Source: DATJPR01 sp963811705 (GTDB lineage Bacteria; Bacteroidota; Ignavibacteria; UBA10030; UBA6906). Taken from it: a stretch of 64,000 nt of DNA. The notes beneath the pieces were generated by a model. The model searched no databases, was not told the origin of the DNA, and saw only the letters and a program-made list of their open reading frames with translations. Positions 25,229 to 33,484 of the stretch are shown here, one piece after another (position 1 is the stretch's first letter; each line of letters opens with the position of its first letter). Made by a program: the position numbers and the translations under genes. The stretch lies in assembly GCA_963811705.1 (NCBI GenBank), contig CAWESL010000003.1, positions 434,001 through 498,000 of the forward strand, given 5' to 3'.

Positions 25229-26572
25229 TCAGCCGCTGTCGGACACCCGCTGCAAGACTGCCCCAAAAAAACCGTCCGTCCCATGGCGATGGGGGTAAAG
25301 CTCCAGAAAGCGCCCTTCGTCTTCGATCCGTATTCCGATGCTGCGAAGAATCTCCGCAGCCGGAAGGAGCATGAACTCACGATGATCACGGAGGAATGCC
25401 TCGACCTGTTCCTGATTCTCCCGCGCGAGCAACGAACAGGTCGCATAGACAAGTCTCCCGCCCCGCTTGACGTCGAGTGCGTATCGCCGGAGGAGTCGGC
25501 GCTGTGTCTCGATCACCTGGGCGAGCATTTCTTCCGTGTAAGTCCCTTTCAGCCAGGGGTTCCTCCGGTAGGTTCCCGTTCCGCTGCATGGGGCGTCGAT
25601 CAGGACAGCATCATACAGCATCGGGCGGGATTCACTGTGCTGATTTCCGTTCGGTCCGACGTGTATGATCGACGCGCCGGCTCGCCGCCGTCGTTCCTCG
25701 AGATTAGCCAGTCGTTGTCGGGAACTGTCGGTCGCCGTGACTGAACCGACATTCTTCATGAGCGCAGCGATTTGCAGCGTCTTCCCCCCTGCGCCTGCGC
25801 ACGCATCAAGGATGTTCTGCCCGGCGACGGGCTCGAGCAGGTACGAGAGGAGTTGACTCCCCTCGTCCTGCATTTCGAACCAGCCGCGTCGAAATGCCTG
25901 GAGACTCTGGATGTTCGTCCGTTTCGGGAAGACAAGTCCGACGGGCGAGAAGGCGGTCGGGGTCGCCTCGATCCCCTCGAGGCGAAGGCCCTCCCGGCAT
26001 TCTTCCCGCGTGCACTGGAGGGTGTTCACCCTGACAGTAATCGGCGGAGGGTCATTAGAGGCCTGGCATAACCTCGTCGCTTCCTCCGGCCCCAGCCGGG
26101 CCGCCCATTCGTTGACGACATCACGCGCGATGGAATACTGAAGGGCAAGCCGATCGATGCTCGAGCTGGGCCAGGGAAGGGCGTTCCACGATCCGGATAT
26201 GGATTCCCGGCAGGATTCAAGCGTGCCCATGCGGGGAGAGGATGACCAGAGAGGGCTGAGAGATACGGTGATCTCTTCCGGTGGGAGACCGCGCAGGCTG
26301 ACGAGGTAGGCAACGAGGATACACAACAGCAGCGTCCCGCGGTCCGGCGTCTTCGCCGAACCGACGGGAACGGCTGTCTGCACAATGTAATCGAGGAGCG
26401 CCCTGTTACGAATCACATCGAACACGACCTCGGCAATGAACCGCCTGTCCCGGGCGCCCAGGTAGTGCCGTGTGCGGAAAAACTCGGCCACCAGGGCATC
26501 CGCAGGCGTTTTCAATTCCTCAAGGGAATCGAGGAGCTCGACGACATGACCGTAGAGCGAACTCTCCTTCAT
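25229..26572 (-). CDS. rsmB: 16S rRNA (cytosine-C5)-methyltransferase, RsmB type
   Basis: A 447-residue SAM-dependent enzyme predicted to methylate C967 of 16S rRNA. The N-terminal NusB-like helical domain (LVAEFFRTRHYLGARDRRFIAEVVFDVIRNR) distinguishes RsmB from RsmF. The catalytic domain has LDACAGAGGKTLQIAALM (SAM site), VLIDAPCSGTGTYRRNPW (release cysteine) and VYATCSLLARENQEQVEAF (nucleophile cysteine). I chose ATG 26572, the first residue of the NusB-like domain. It lies 16 nt downstream of clpB, so probably in the same transcript. Confidence 0.92.
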   Translation of the reverse strand: MKESSLYGHVVELLDSLEELKTPADALVAEFFRTRHYLGARDRRFIAEVVFDVIRNRALLDYIVQTAVPVGSAKTPDRGTLLLCILVAYLVSLRGLPPEEITVSLSPLWSSSPRMGTLESCRESISGSWNALPWPSSSIDRLALQYSIARDVVNEWAARLGPEEATRLCQASNDPPPITVRVNTLQCTREECREGLRLEGIEATPTAFSPVGLVFPKRTNIQSLQAFRRGWFEMQDEGSQLLSYLLEPVAGQNILDACAGAGGKTLQIAALMKNVGSVTATDSSRQRLANLEERRRRAGASIIHVGPNGNQHSESRPMLYDAVLIDAPCSGTGTYRRNPWLKGTYTEEMLAQVIETQRRLLRRYALDVKRGGRLVYATCSLLARENQEQVEAFLRDHREFMLLPAAEILRSIGIRIEDEGRFLELYPHRHGTDGFFGAVLQRVSDSG

Positions 26573-26588
26573 CGCAGAGGGACCAGCA

Positions 26589-29234
26589 TCAGTGCCGTAC
26601 CTCCTCGGCACGGGGAGCCCTGCTATACGTCAGGAGCCCTGCCCGGTCGAGCCCGACGGCAACGGTGTCTCCATTTGCGAGTTCTGCGTTCAGGATCTTC
26701 TCCGAAAGGACGTTCGTCACATGTTTCTGGATCACTCTCTTGAGTGGCCGGGCGCCGTAGATTGGATCGTATCCGAGTTTCGCCAGCCAATCCTTGGCAT
26801 CCTCCGTCACTTCCATCGAGATTCCCTGTGCCTGGAGCAACGCCTGGACGCGTCTGAGTTGAAGCGTCACCACCTGGCGGATGTCCTCGGGTCGCAGCGG
26901 CCGGAAGACGATGATCTCATCGATCCGGTTCAAAAACTCGGGCCTGATCGTCTGACGCAGCAATTGGTTCAATTCCTGGCGGAGTGCGGCGAACGTCTTC
27001 TCCCACCCTCCGTTGTTCGCGGACTCGGATGTGATCCGATCGCTGATGAGCTGCGAGCCGATGTTCGACGTCATGATAATGATGGTGTTCTTGAAGTCGA
27101 CCGTGCGACCTTTGCTGTCCGTCAACCGGCCGTCGTCGAGCACCTGCAGGAGAATGTTGAACACATCCGGGTGCGCCTTTTCAATCTCATCGAGGAGAAC
27201 CACGGAATACGGTCTTCGCCGGACTGCCTCGGTCAGCTGACCGCCTTCTTCATACCCGACATATCCCGGAGGAGCACCCACGAGCCGTGACACGGAGAAC
27301 TTCTCCATATATTCGCTCATGTCGATGCGCACCATGGCGTTTTCATCGTTAAACAGGAACGCCGCGAGCGCACGCGCCAGTTCGGTTTTTCCAACGCCCG
27401 TACTTCCGAGGAAAATGAACGACCCGATCGGCCGTTTCTCGTCCTGCAAACCGGCACGCGAACGCCGGATCGCGTCGCTCACGACTTTCACTGCTTCATC
27501 CTGCGCGACGACGCGTTCGTGCAGGCGCTCTTCGAGATGCAGCAATTTCATCCTGTCGCTCTCGAGCATCCTGGTGACCGGGATCCCGGTCCATCGTGCC
27601 ACGATCTCCGCGATATCCTCCGCGTCGACTTCCTCCTTCAACATTTTCCGGTCTTTCTGGACGCCCGCGAGCTTCGTCGACGCTTCCGTGATTTTTCGCT
27701 CAAGATCGGCAATCGTCCCGTACCGGAGTTCCGCCACCCGACCGAGGTTGCCGTTGCGCTCTTCCCGTTCTGCGTCCGTCCGCGCCCGTTCGACACTTTC
27801 CTTCATCGCCCGCATGGACTGGATGAGTTCCTTCTCCACCTGCCAGTGTGCTCGAAGACCCGAGCGGTCCTGGTGTTGCTCCGCCAAATCCCGTTCGATC
27901 TCGGTCAGCCGCTCCTTCGAAGCATCGTCCTTTTCCCGCTTCACCGCCTCACGTTCGATTTCCAACTGTTTGATCTTCCGTTCGACGCCGTCGAGTTCTT
28001 CCGGAAGCGAATCGATCTCGATGCGGAGTTTGGATGCCGCCTCGTCGACGAGGTCGATCGCTTTGTCCGGGAGAAACCGGTCCGCGATGTACCGGTTGCT
28101 CAGTTGCGCCGCGGCGACCAGGGCGCCGTCCGTAATCCGGACGCCGTGGTGGATCTCATACCGTTCCTTCAGTCCACGGAGTATCGATACCGTATCCTCA
28201 ACGGTCGGCTCGTTGATCATCACCGGCTGGAACCGGCGTTCGAGCGCCGGATCTTTTTCGATGTACTTGCGGAACTCATCGATCGTCGTCGCGCCGATGG
28301 CGCGCAGTTCGCCCTTCGCGAGCGCGGGTTTCAACATGTTCGCGGCGTCGACCGAACCCTGGGCCGCCCCGGCGCCCACGAGCGTGTGCAGTTCATCGAT
28401 GAAGAGAATGATCTCCCCCTGGGATTCCTCCACTTCCTTGAGCAGCGCTTTCAACCGCTCTTCGAATTGCCCTCGGAAACTCGTCCCTGCCACCAGAGAC
28501 CCCATGTCGAGGGCGACGATTCTCTTGGTCCGCAACGTCTCCGGCACATCGCCGTTCACAATCCTTCCGGCGATTCCTTCGGCGATCGCGGTCTTTCCAA
28601 CGCCGGGCTCGCCAATCAGCACCGGGTTGTTTTTCGTCCTTCGGGCCAGAACCTGCAGAACGCGACGGATCTCTTCGTCGCGTCCGATCACCGGGTCAAG
28701 CTTCCCCTTTCGCGCAAGTTCGTTCAGATCCCTCCCATAGCGCTGCAATGCCTGATACTTATCTTCGGGGTTCTGGTCGGTCACCCGCTGGCTCCCGCGG
28801 ATTTCTTTCAAGACCGAGAAGATGGTTTCCTTGGTCAGCCCCTGATCATGGAGAATCCGTGCCGCTGCCGAGCTCCCTTCGTCGAGGATTCCGAGGAGGA
28901 GGTGTTCGGTGCTGACATACTCATCCTTCAGGTCCTGCGCCTGCCGGAGCGCCTGTTCGAACACCCGCGAGAGCGTCGGGGAGATGTTCTGGTTGCTGAT
29001 CGCAGGGCCGGTCGCCTTTGGAAGACGCTCCAGGAGTTCCGTCATCTTAATCTTGATGTAGTTGACGTTCGCTCCCGCCTTTTGCAGAATCGGGACCACC
29101 GTGCCCGCGGTATCCTGCAACATCGCCGCGAGGAGATGCTCGGGCTCGATGACAGGATTCGCATAGCTCGAAGCGATTTCCTGTGCGTTCTGTACCGCTT
29201 CCTGTGATTTGATGGTGAATTTATTGAAATTCAT
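26589..29234 (-). CDS. clpB: ATP-dependent disaggregase ClpB
   Basis: A hexameric AAA+ chaperone that extracts proteins from aggregates with DnaK. The 881 residues give an N domain (MNFNKFTIKSQEAVQNAQE), NBD1 with GEPGVGKTAIAEG and ILFIDELH, a long coiled-coil middle domain (about 405-530) and NBD2 with GSTGVGKTELARALA and VVLLDEIEKAH. A C-terminal domain (YDPIYGARPLKRVIQ) closes it. The middle domain marks it as ClpB, not ClpA/C. Its ATG overlaps the stop of a small membrane-protein gene by 4 nt (ATGA), and dnaK is upstream of that, so the two partner chaperones are neighbours. Confidence 0.97.
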   Translation of the reverse strand: MNFNKFTIKSQEAVQNAQEIASSYANPVIEPEHLLAAMLQDTAGTVVPILQKAGANVNYIKIKMTELLERLPKATGPAISNQNISPTLSRVFEQALRQAQDLKDEYVSTEHLLLGILDEGSSAAARILHDQGLTKETIFSVLKEIRGSQRVTDQNPEDKYQALQRYGRDLNELARKGKLDPVIGRDEEIRRVLQVLARRTKNNPVLIGEPGVGKTAIAEGIAGRIVNGDVPETLRTKRIVALDMGSLVAGTSFRGQFEERLKALLKEVEESQGEIILFIDELHTLVGAGAAQGSVDAANMLKPALAKGELRAIGATTIDEFRKYIEKDPALERRFQPVMINEPTVEDTVSILRGLKERYEIHHGVRITDGALVAAAQLSNRYIADRFLPDKAIDLVDEAASKLRIEIDSLPEELDGVERKIKQLEIEREAVKREKDDASKERLTEIERDLAEQHQDRSGLRAHWQVEKELIQSMRAMKESVERARTDAEREERNGNLGRVAELRYGTIADLERKITEASTKLAGVQKDRKMLKEEVDAEDIAEIVARWTGIPVTRMLESDRMKLLHLEERLHERVVAQDEAVKVVSDAIRRSRAGLQDEKRPIGSFIFLGSTGVGKTELARALAAFLFNDENAMVRIDMSEYMEKFSVSRLVGAPPGYVGYEEGGQLTEAVRRRPYSVVLLDEIEKAHPDVFNILLQVLDDGRLTDSKGRTVDFKNTIIIMTSNIGSQLISDRITSESANNGGWEKTFAALRQELNQLLRQTIRPEFLNRIDEIIVFRPLRPEDIRQVVTLQLRRVQALLQAQGISMEVTEDAKDWLAKLGYDPIYGARPLKRVIQKHVTNVLSEKILNAELANGDTVAVGLDRAGLLTYSRAPRAEEVRH

Positions 29235-29515
29235 TGTCGTTTCCTTTCGTCCGGGGAGCCGTCTGTCCCTTTCCCGTCTCCGTCTCCGATCCCGGATCGT
29301 GGCGGCGCCCCGTTCAAGTCTTCTTCCAACCGTTTTCCCGCTTTCTGTTCAATGACGATCTCGATTGCACGCTGCTTGTCTTTCGGCTGCCAGTCGTGAA
29401 ACACGGTAAGACCAGCGAACCCGCCGCCGCCGCTGGGCATCTTCCCGAAGACAATTGCCCAGACAAGGCCGACGATCAGCGCGAGGAGGAACAGCCATAC
29501 GAGAATATCCGACAT
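29231..29515 (-). CDS. Small single-pass membrane protein coupled to clpB
   Basis: A 94-residue unrecognised protein. MSDILVWLFLLALIVGLVWAIVFG is one transmembrane helix. A Gly-rich turn and a charged cytoplasmic part follow (DWQPKDKQRAIEIVIEQKAGKR), then a hydrophilic tail rich in Gly, Asp and Lys. I prefer ATG 29515 over 29527 because it begins directly at the helix. Its stop overlaps the clpB start by 4 nt, and it sits between dnaK and clpB, so expression is tied to the chaperone pair. It could anchor or regulate them; this is inference only. Confidence 0.65.
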   Translation of the reverse strand: MSDILVWLFLLALIVGLVWAIVFGKMPSGGGGFAGLTVFHDWQPKDKQRAIEIVIEQKAGKRLEEDLNGAPPRSGIGDGDGKGTDGSPDERKRQ

Positions 29516-29533
29516 GGAACGCTCCATACGCGA

Positions 29534-29556
29534 AAGGCGAGGGTTCGCCTCGCCTT
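29534..29556 (-). terminator. Hairpin downstream of dnaK, weak terminator candidate
   Basis: A perfect 9-bp stem (aaggcgagg / cctcgcctt) with a 5-nt loop lies in the 78-nt dnaK to membrane-protein gap. No clear T-run follows on the minus strand, so partial termination or RNA processing is more likely than full termination. Confidence 0.35.
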
Positions 29557-29593
29557 CCGCATTTGCCGGGAGAATGAGTGGACACCTGAAGAC

Positions 29594-31528
29594 TTATTTC
29601 TTGTCCTTGTCTTTGTCCTTGTCATCGACGACCTCGTACTGGGCGTCTTCGACCTTCTTGTCGCCCGAGGTTTGCCCCTCCTGTCCGCCGGCGGGGCCCT
29701 GAGGACCGCTCTGGGGACCGGCAGATGTCGCCTGCTGGTACATCTGACTGGAGGCCTCGTTCCAGGTATTGTTCAGCGTTTCCATGGCCGATTTGATGGT
29801 CGCCGCATTGCCGCCCTTGATCGCTTCCTTCAGCTTTTCATTGGCGCTTTCGATCTTCGCCTTGACCTCGGCACTGATCTTCGCTTCCAGTTCCTTCAGT
29901 TGCTTTTCCGTCTGGAAGGTCAGATTGTCCGCCTGGTTCTTGATGTCGATCTCTTCCTTGTGCTTCTTGTCTTCCGCCGCATGCGACTGGGCATCGGTCT
30001 TCATCTTCTCGACTTCTTCCTTGGTCAGACCGCTCGAAGAGGTGATCCTGATGGACTGCTCCTTGCTGGTGGCTTTGTCCTTCGCCGAGACATGGAGCAT
30101 GCCGTTCGCATCGATATCGAAGGTAACTTCGATCTGCGGGATGCCGCGCGGTGCCGGCGGGATCCCGTCGAGATGGAACCGTCCGAGGGTCCTGTTGTCC
30201 ACGGCCATCGGCCGCTCTCCCTGAAGCACGTGGATCTCCACAGACGTCTGACTGTCCGAGGCGGTCGAAAAGACCTCGCTCTTTTTCGTCGGGATGGTCG
30301 TGTTCGCGTCGATCAGCTTCGTCATCACATTGCCCAGCGTCTCAATGCCGAGCGACAACGGAGTCACATCGAGCAGCAGAACGTCCGTGACATCGCCCGC
30401 GAGGACTCCGCCCTGGATTGCCGCTCCCACGGCAACGACCTCGTCCGGATTGACTCCCTTGTGGGGTTCCTTCCCGAACATTTCCTTCACGAGCTGCTGC
30501 ACCTTGGGTACACGGGTCATGCCGCCGACGAGGATCACTTCATCGATCTGGCCCGGCGACATTCCCGCGTCCTTCAGGGCGCGTTCCGTCGGACCGAAGG
30601 TCCGCTGGATCAGATCGTCGACAAGCTGTTCGAACTTCGCACGCGTCAGCGTCATATTCAGGTGTTTGGGTCCTTCCGCGGTCGCGGTGATGAACGGAAG
30701 ATTGATCTCCGTCTGCATCAGCGTCGAGAGCTCCATCTTCGCCTTTTCCGCCCCTTCACGCAGTCGCTGGAGCGCCATCGGGTCCTTGCGCAGGTCGATG
30801 TTCTCCTGTTTCTTGAATTCATCCGCGACGTAATCCAGGATGCGCTGGTCGAAATTATCGCCGCCCAGATGCGTGTCGCCGTTCGTGGATTTGACCTCGA
30901 ACACCCCGTCACCGAGTTCGAGGATGGAAATATCGAACGTTCCGCCCCCGAGGTCGTAGATCGCAACCTTCAGGTCTTTATTCTTCTTGTCGAGACCGTA
31001 CGCGAGCGCTGCGGCCGTGGGCTCGTTGATGATTCTTCGGACCGTCAGTCCGGCGATCTCACCGGCCTCTTTTGTGGCCTGGCGTTGCGCGTCATTGAAA
31101 TAGGCGGGGACGGTTATGACCGCTTCCGTGACCTTCTGGCCGAGATAGTCCTCCGCCGTCTGTTTCATCTTTTGAAGAATCATCGCGCTGATTTCGGGGG
31201 GAGAGTAGATTCGCCCGCCGACATCGACGCGGGCCGTGTTGTTTTCTCCCTGGACGACCTTGTACGGGACCAGCCTCATCTCCTCGTTGACTTCGTTGTG
31301 GAACCGTCCCATGAACCGCTTGATGGAAAAAACGGTGTTCTGGGAGTTGGTAACGGCCTGACGTTTCGCCGCCTGTCCAACGAGACGTTCACCGTTCTTG
31401 GCAAATCCAACGACGGAGGGGGTGGTCCGCGCCCCCTCGGAATTCGGGATCACCACCGGGTCGTTCCCCTCCATGACCGCAACGCAGCTGTTGGTTGTTC
31501 CAAGGTCAATTCCGATAATTTTACTCAT
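29594..31528 (-). CDS. dnaK: Molecular chaperone DnaK (Hsp70)
   Basis: A 644-residue Hsp70. The N-terminus MSKIIGIDLGTTNSCVAVMEG is the ATPase phosphate-1 loop; IYDLGGGTFDISILELG and ILVGGMTRVPKVQ are the other nucleotide-binding signatures. LLDVTPLSLGIETLG marks the linker/substrate domain and the helical lid follows. The C-terminus is a Gln/Gly/Pro stretch ending EVVDDKDKDKDKK, extending the usual acidic tail with alternating Lys/Asp. ATG 31528 has GGAAGGAG upstream; an in-frame extension to 31588 is not needed. No grpE or dnaJ is adjacent. I found no CIRCE or clear heat-shock promoter upstream. Confidence 0.97.
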   Translation of the reverse strand: MSKIIGIDLGTTNSCVAVMEGNDPVVIPNSEGARTTPSVVGFAKNGERLVGQAAKRQAVTNSQNTVFSIKRFMGRFHNEVNEEMRLVPYKVVQGENNTARVDVGGRIYSPPEISAMILQKMKQTAEDYLGQKVTEAVITVPAYFNDAQRQATKEAGEIAGLTVRRIINEPTAAALAYGLDKKNKDLKVAIYDLGGGTFDISILELGDGVFEVKSTNGDTHLGGDNFDQRILDYVADEFKKQENIDLRKDPMALQRLREGAEKAKMELSTLMQTEINLPFITATAEGPKHLNMTLTRAKFEQLVDDLIQRTFGPTERALKDAGMSPGQIDEVILVGGMTRVPKVQQLVKEMFGKEPHKGVNPDEVVAVGAAIQGGVLAGDVTDVLLLDVTPLSLGIETLGNVMTKLIDANTTIPTKKSEVFSTASDSQTSVEIHVLQGERPMAVDNRTLGRFHLDGIPPAPRGIPQIEVTFDIDANGMLHVSAKDKATSKEQSIRITSSSGLTKEEVEKMKTDAQSHAAEDKKHKEEIDIKNQADNLTFQTEKQLKELEAKISAEVKAKIESANEKLKEAIKGGNAATIKSAMETLNNTWNEASSQMYQQATSAGPQSGPQGPAGGQEGQTSGDKKVEDAQYEVVDDKDKDKDKK

Positions 31529-31872
31529 TTCGACAGACTCCTTCCTCAATTCCTTTGTTTCTGCCCAATATCGCAACAGATATGCCACGATCGAACAAAA
31601 TGCCGTTCTCTAATGTATTGAAAAACAATAGGATAGAGCGACGCAAGAATTTGAATCTTGGAGGCATTTATTAGATTGCGTCAAATTGGCCGATATGTGA
31701 CTTGATGGCAGACAAATAGACTGCCAATATTTCCGACCGGACTTCCTTGACATTGGAATAATCATTTGGTAGAATAGCCGGGTCAATTCCTGCCTGGATC
31801 TCATCAGCTTATCCGCAACCAAACTCCAGTACCGCAATGATACTTTGTTAAATGGTTTGAGGGAGGGCTATC
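31529..31872. other. 344-bp AT-rich intergenic region between divergent dnaK and birA
   Basis: Noticeably richer in A+T than its surroundings. It holds the divergent start regions of dnaK (minus) and birA (plus), with a strong plus-strand promoter at 31747-31775. I see no convincing coding sequence, tRNA or repeat in it. Confidence 0.6.
31747..31775 (+). promoter_or_regulatory. Strong sigma-70-type promoter for birA-coaX
   Basis: TTGACA (31747-31752), exactly 17 nt, then TAGAAT (31770-31775). The predicted start near 31782 gives a leader of about 90 nt to the birA ATG. Confidence 0.75.
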
Positions 31873-32667
31873 ATGGTTACCGAGGGAGAATTGCGTAATG
31901 GTTTGAAGGCGAGAGTATTCGGGTCGAAGATCTATACATTTGAGACCATCGATTCGACCAACAACTGCGCCCGAGTTCTGGCCAATTGTTGGGCTCCTGA
32001 AGGGACAGTGGTGCTTGCCGAGGAGCAAACCGCCGGACGCGGCCGGTTGGGCAGAGCCTGGATTGCCAACCCCGGGGAGAACCTCACCTTCTCCCTGATC
32101 CTGCGCCCTGCGGGAAGCCCCGAAACGATCAACGTTCTTCCCCTCTGGGTCGGTGTCGCCCTCGCTGAGGTCATCGAACAGGTGACCGGGTTGGAGGTCG
32201 TCTGCAAATGGCCCAACGACATCCTCATCCAGGGGAGGAAAGCGGCCGGAATTCTGATCGAGGGTTCCTTGCGGGAGGCCTCAGTCGACTTCGTTGTTGT
32301 CGGCATCGGGCTGAACATCAACCAGCGGAGCTTCGCCCCGGAGCTCTCATCCAAAGCGACATCGCTCGCCTTGGTGGCCGGGCACACCTTCGACCGCGTC
32401 AAGATCTTCCAGGAACTGCTTCATTCTCTCGAACGGCACTACCGCCGTTTCCGCCATAAAGGATTCGACGAAATCGTGCCCCTCTGGGTCAGCAGATCGA
32501 GGATGGTGGGTTCAAGAATCGCGGTATCGCAGAACGGGACGATCCTCACCGGAACGGTCAAGGGACTCACCAATCACGGAGAACTCCTCCTCGATCACGA
32601 CGGCGAAGAGCGCACCTTTCTCGCCGGCGACGTCACGATTCTGGAGCACTCTTTCATGGCACACTAG
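31873..32667 (+). CDS. birA: Biotin-[acetyl-CoA-carboxylase] ligase
   Basis: Activates biotin with ATP and attaches it to biotin carboxyl carrier protein. The 264 residues cover the catalytic domain and the C-terminal SH3-like domain (IAVSQNGTILTGTVKGLTNHG, then TFLAGDVTILE). Key motifs are FETIDSTNN, the adenylate-binding GRGRLGRAWIANPGENL, VCKWPNDILIQGRKAAGIL and VVGIGLNINQ. There is no N-terminal helix-turn-helix, so it is the monofunctional form and not a repressor. GAGGGAGGG precedes ATG 31873. coaX follows after 5 nt. Confidence 0.95.
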   Translation: MVTEGELRNGLKARVFGSKIYTFETIDSTNNCARVLANCWAPEGTVVLAEEQTAGRGRLGRAWIANPGENLTFSLILRPAGSPETINVLPLWVGVALAEVIEQVTGLEVVCKWPNDILIQGRKAAGILIEGSLREASVDFVVVGIGLNINQRSFAPELSSKATSLALVAGHTFDRVKIFQELLHSLERHYRRFRHKGFDEIVPLWVSRSRMVGSRIAVSQNGTILTGTVKGLTNHGELLLDHDGEERTFLAGDVTILEHSFMAH

Positions 32668-32672
32668 GCCCC

Positions 32673-33452
32673 ATGCTCCTTGCCATAGATATTGGGAACA
32701 CGCACACCGTCGTTGGAGTCTTTTCTTCCGATCGCCTTCTCTCCGAATGGCGACTTTCGAGTGCCGTCCCGCGCACCCCGGACGAAACCTGGCATCTGCT
32801 GAAGAGCTTTTTCGCCGAAGCAGGCATCGATCATGCCTCCCTCACTCAAGTCGGGATTGCTTCGGTCGTCCCCGACCTGACCCCGCTGTACGCCGTGATT
32901 GCGGAACGCTCTCTCAAGGTCAAGCCTTTTTTGATCGACGGTGCCGACGCGCTCGGCATCAAAACCCTCGTCCTCGATCCCGCATCCGTGGGAGCGGACC
33001 GATTGTGCAACGCGGTGGCGGGCTTTGCGCGATACGGCGGCCCGCTGATCATCATCGATCTGGGAACAGCGACAACGTATGACGTCATCGACGCGGCGGG
33101 GAACTATCTGGGTGGGGCGATCGCGCTTGGACTCGAGTCCGAAGCGGCAGAGCTTCACCGGAGGGCCGCGAAACTCCCGAAAATCGAGCTGCGGTTTCCC
33201 CCATCGGTGATCGGGAAGGATACGGTCAGCAGCATGCAGGCCGGAGTCATGTTTGCAGCAGCAGACGCCATCGAAGGCATGGTGGCCAGAATTCGTTCCG
33301 AGCTCCCCGCCCGGGCCCGGGTGATCGCCACCGGGGGTCTTTCGGGCGTCGTCGCACCGCACTGTCCGTCCATCGAAGCAGTCGAGCCGAACCTTGTTCT
33401 CGACGGCATCCGCCTGATATGCGAGCGGGCAGGTCGCATGCCTGCCCGCTAA
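32673..33452 (+). CDS. coaX: Type III pantothenate kinase
   Basis: Phosphorylates pantothenate in the first step of coenzyme A synthesis. The 259 residues have the ASKHA fold: MLLAIDIGNTHTVVGVF (phosphate 1), GADRLCNAVAG and IIDLGTATTYDVIDAAG (phosphate 2 with the catalytic Asp). YLGGAIALGLESEAAEL and VIATGGLSGVVAPH (adenosine) complete it. It lies 5 nt after birA, a frequent pairing of two cofactor genes. The last codons contain a 10-bp inverted repeat (33424-33450). Confidence 0.95.
   Translation: MLLAIDIGNTHTVVGVFSSDRLLSEWRLSSAVPRTPDETWHLLKSFFAEAGIDHASLTQVGIASVVPDLTPLYAVIAERSLKVKPFLIDGADALGIKTLVLDPASVGADRLCNAVAGFARYGGPLIIIDLGTATTYDVIDAAGNYLGGAIALGLESEAAELHRRAAKLPKIELRFPPSVIGKDTVSSMQAGVMFAAADAIEGMVARIRSELPARARVIATGGLSGVVAPHCPSIEAVEPNLVLDGIRLICERAGRMPAR
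33424..33450. repeat. 10-bp inverted repeat at the coaX/nuoN convergence
   Basis: The arms agcgggcagg (33424-33433) and cctgcccgct (33441-33450) with a 7-nt loop overlap the coaX 3' end. They are followed by aaaaa on the plus strand, not T, so on that strand it is not a classical terminator. Confidence 0.6.
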
Positions 33453-33484
33453 AAACTCCCGATCCTCTCGCCCGCGTCGGAGCG

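Noticed and set aside
29234..31621. Long plus-strand frame opposite dnaK
   Set aside because: Shadow of DnaK codons; no family features.
31610..31837. 75-codon minus-strand frame upstream of dnaK
   Set aside because: AT-rich spacer, no ribosome site or recognisable motif, and it crosses the strong birA promoter.
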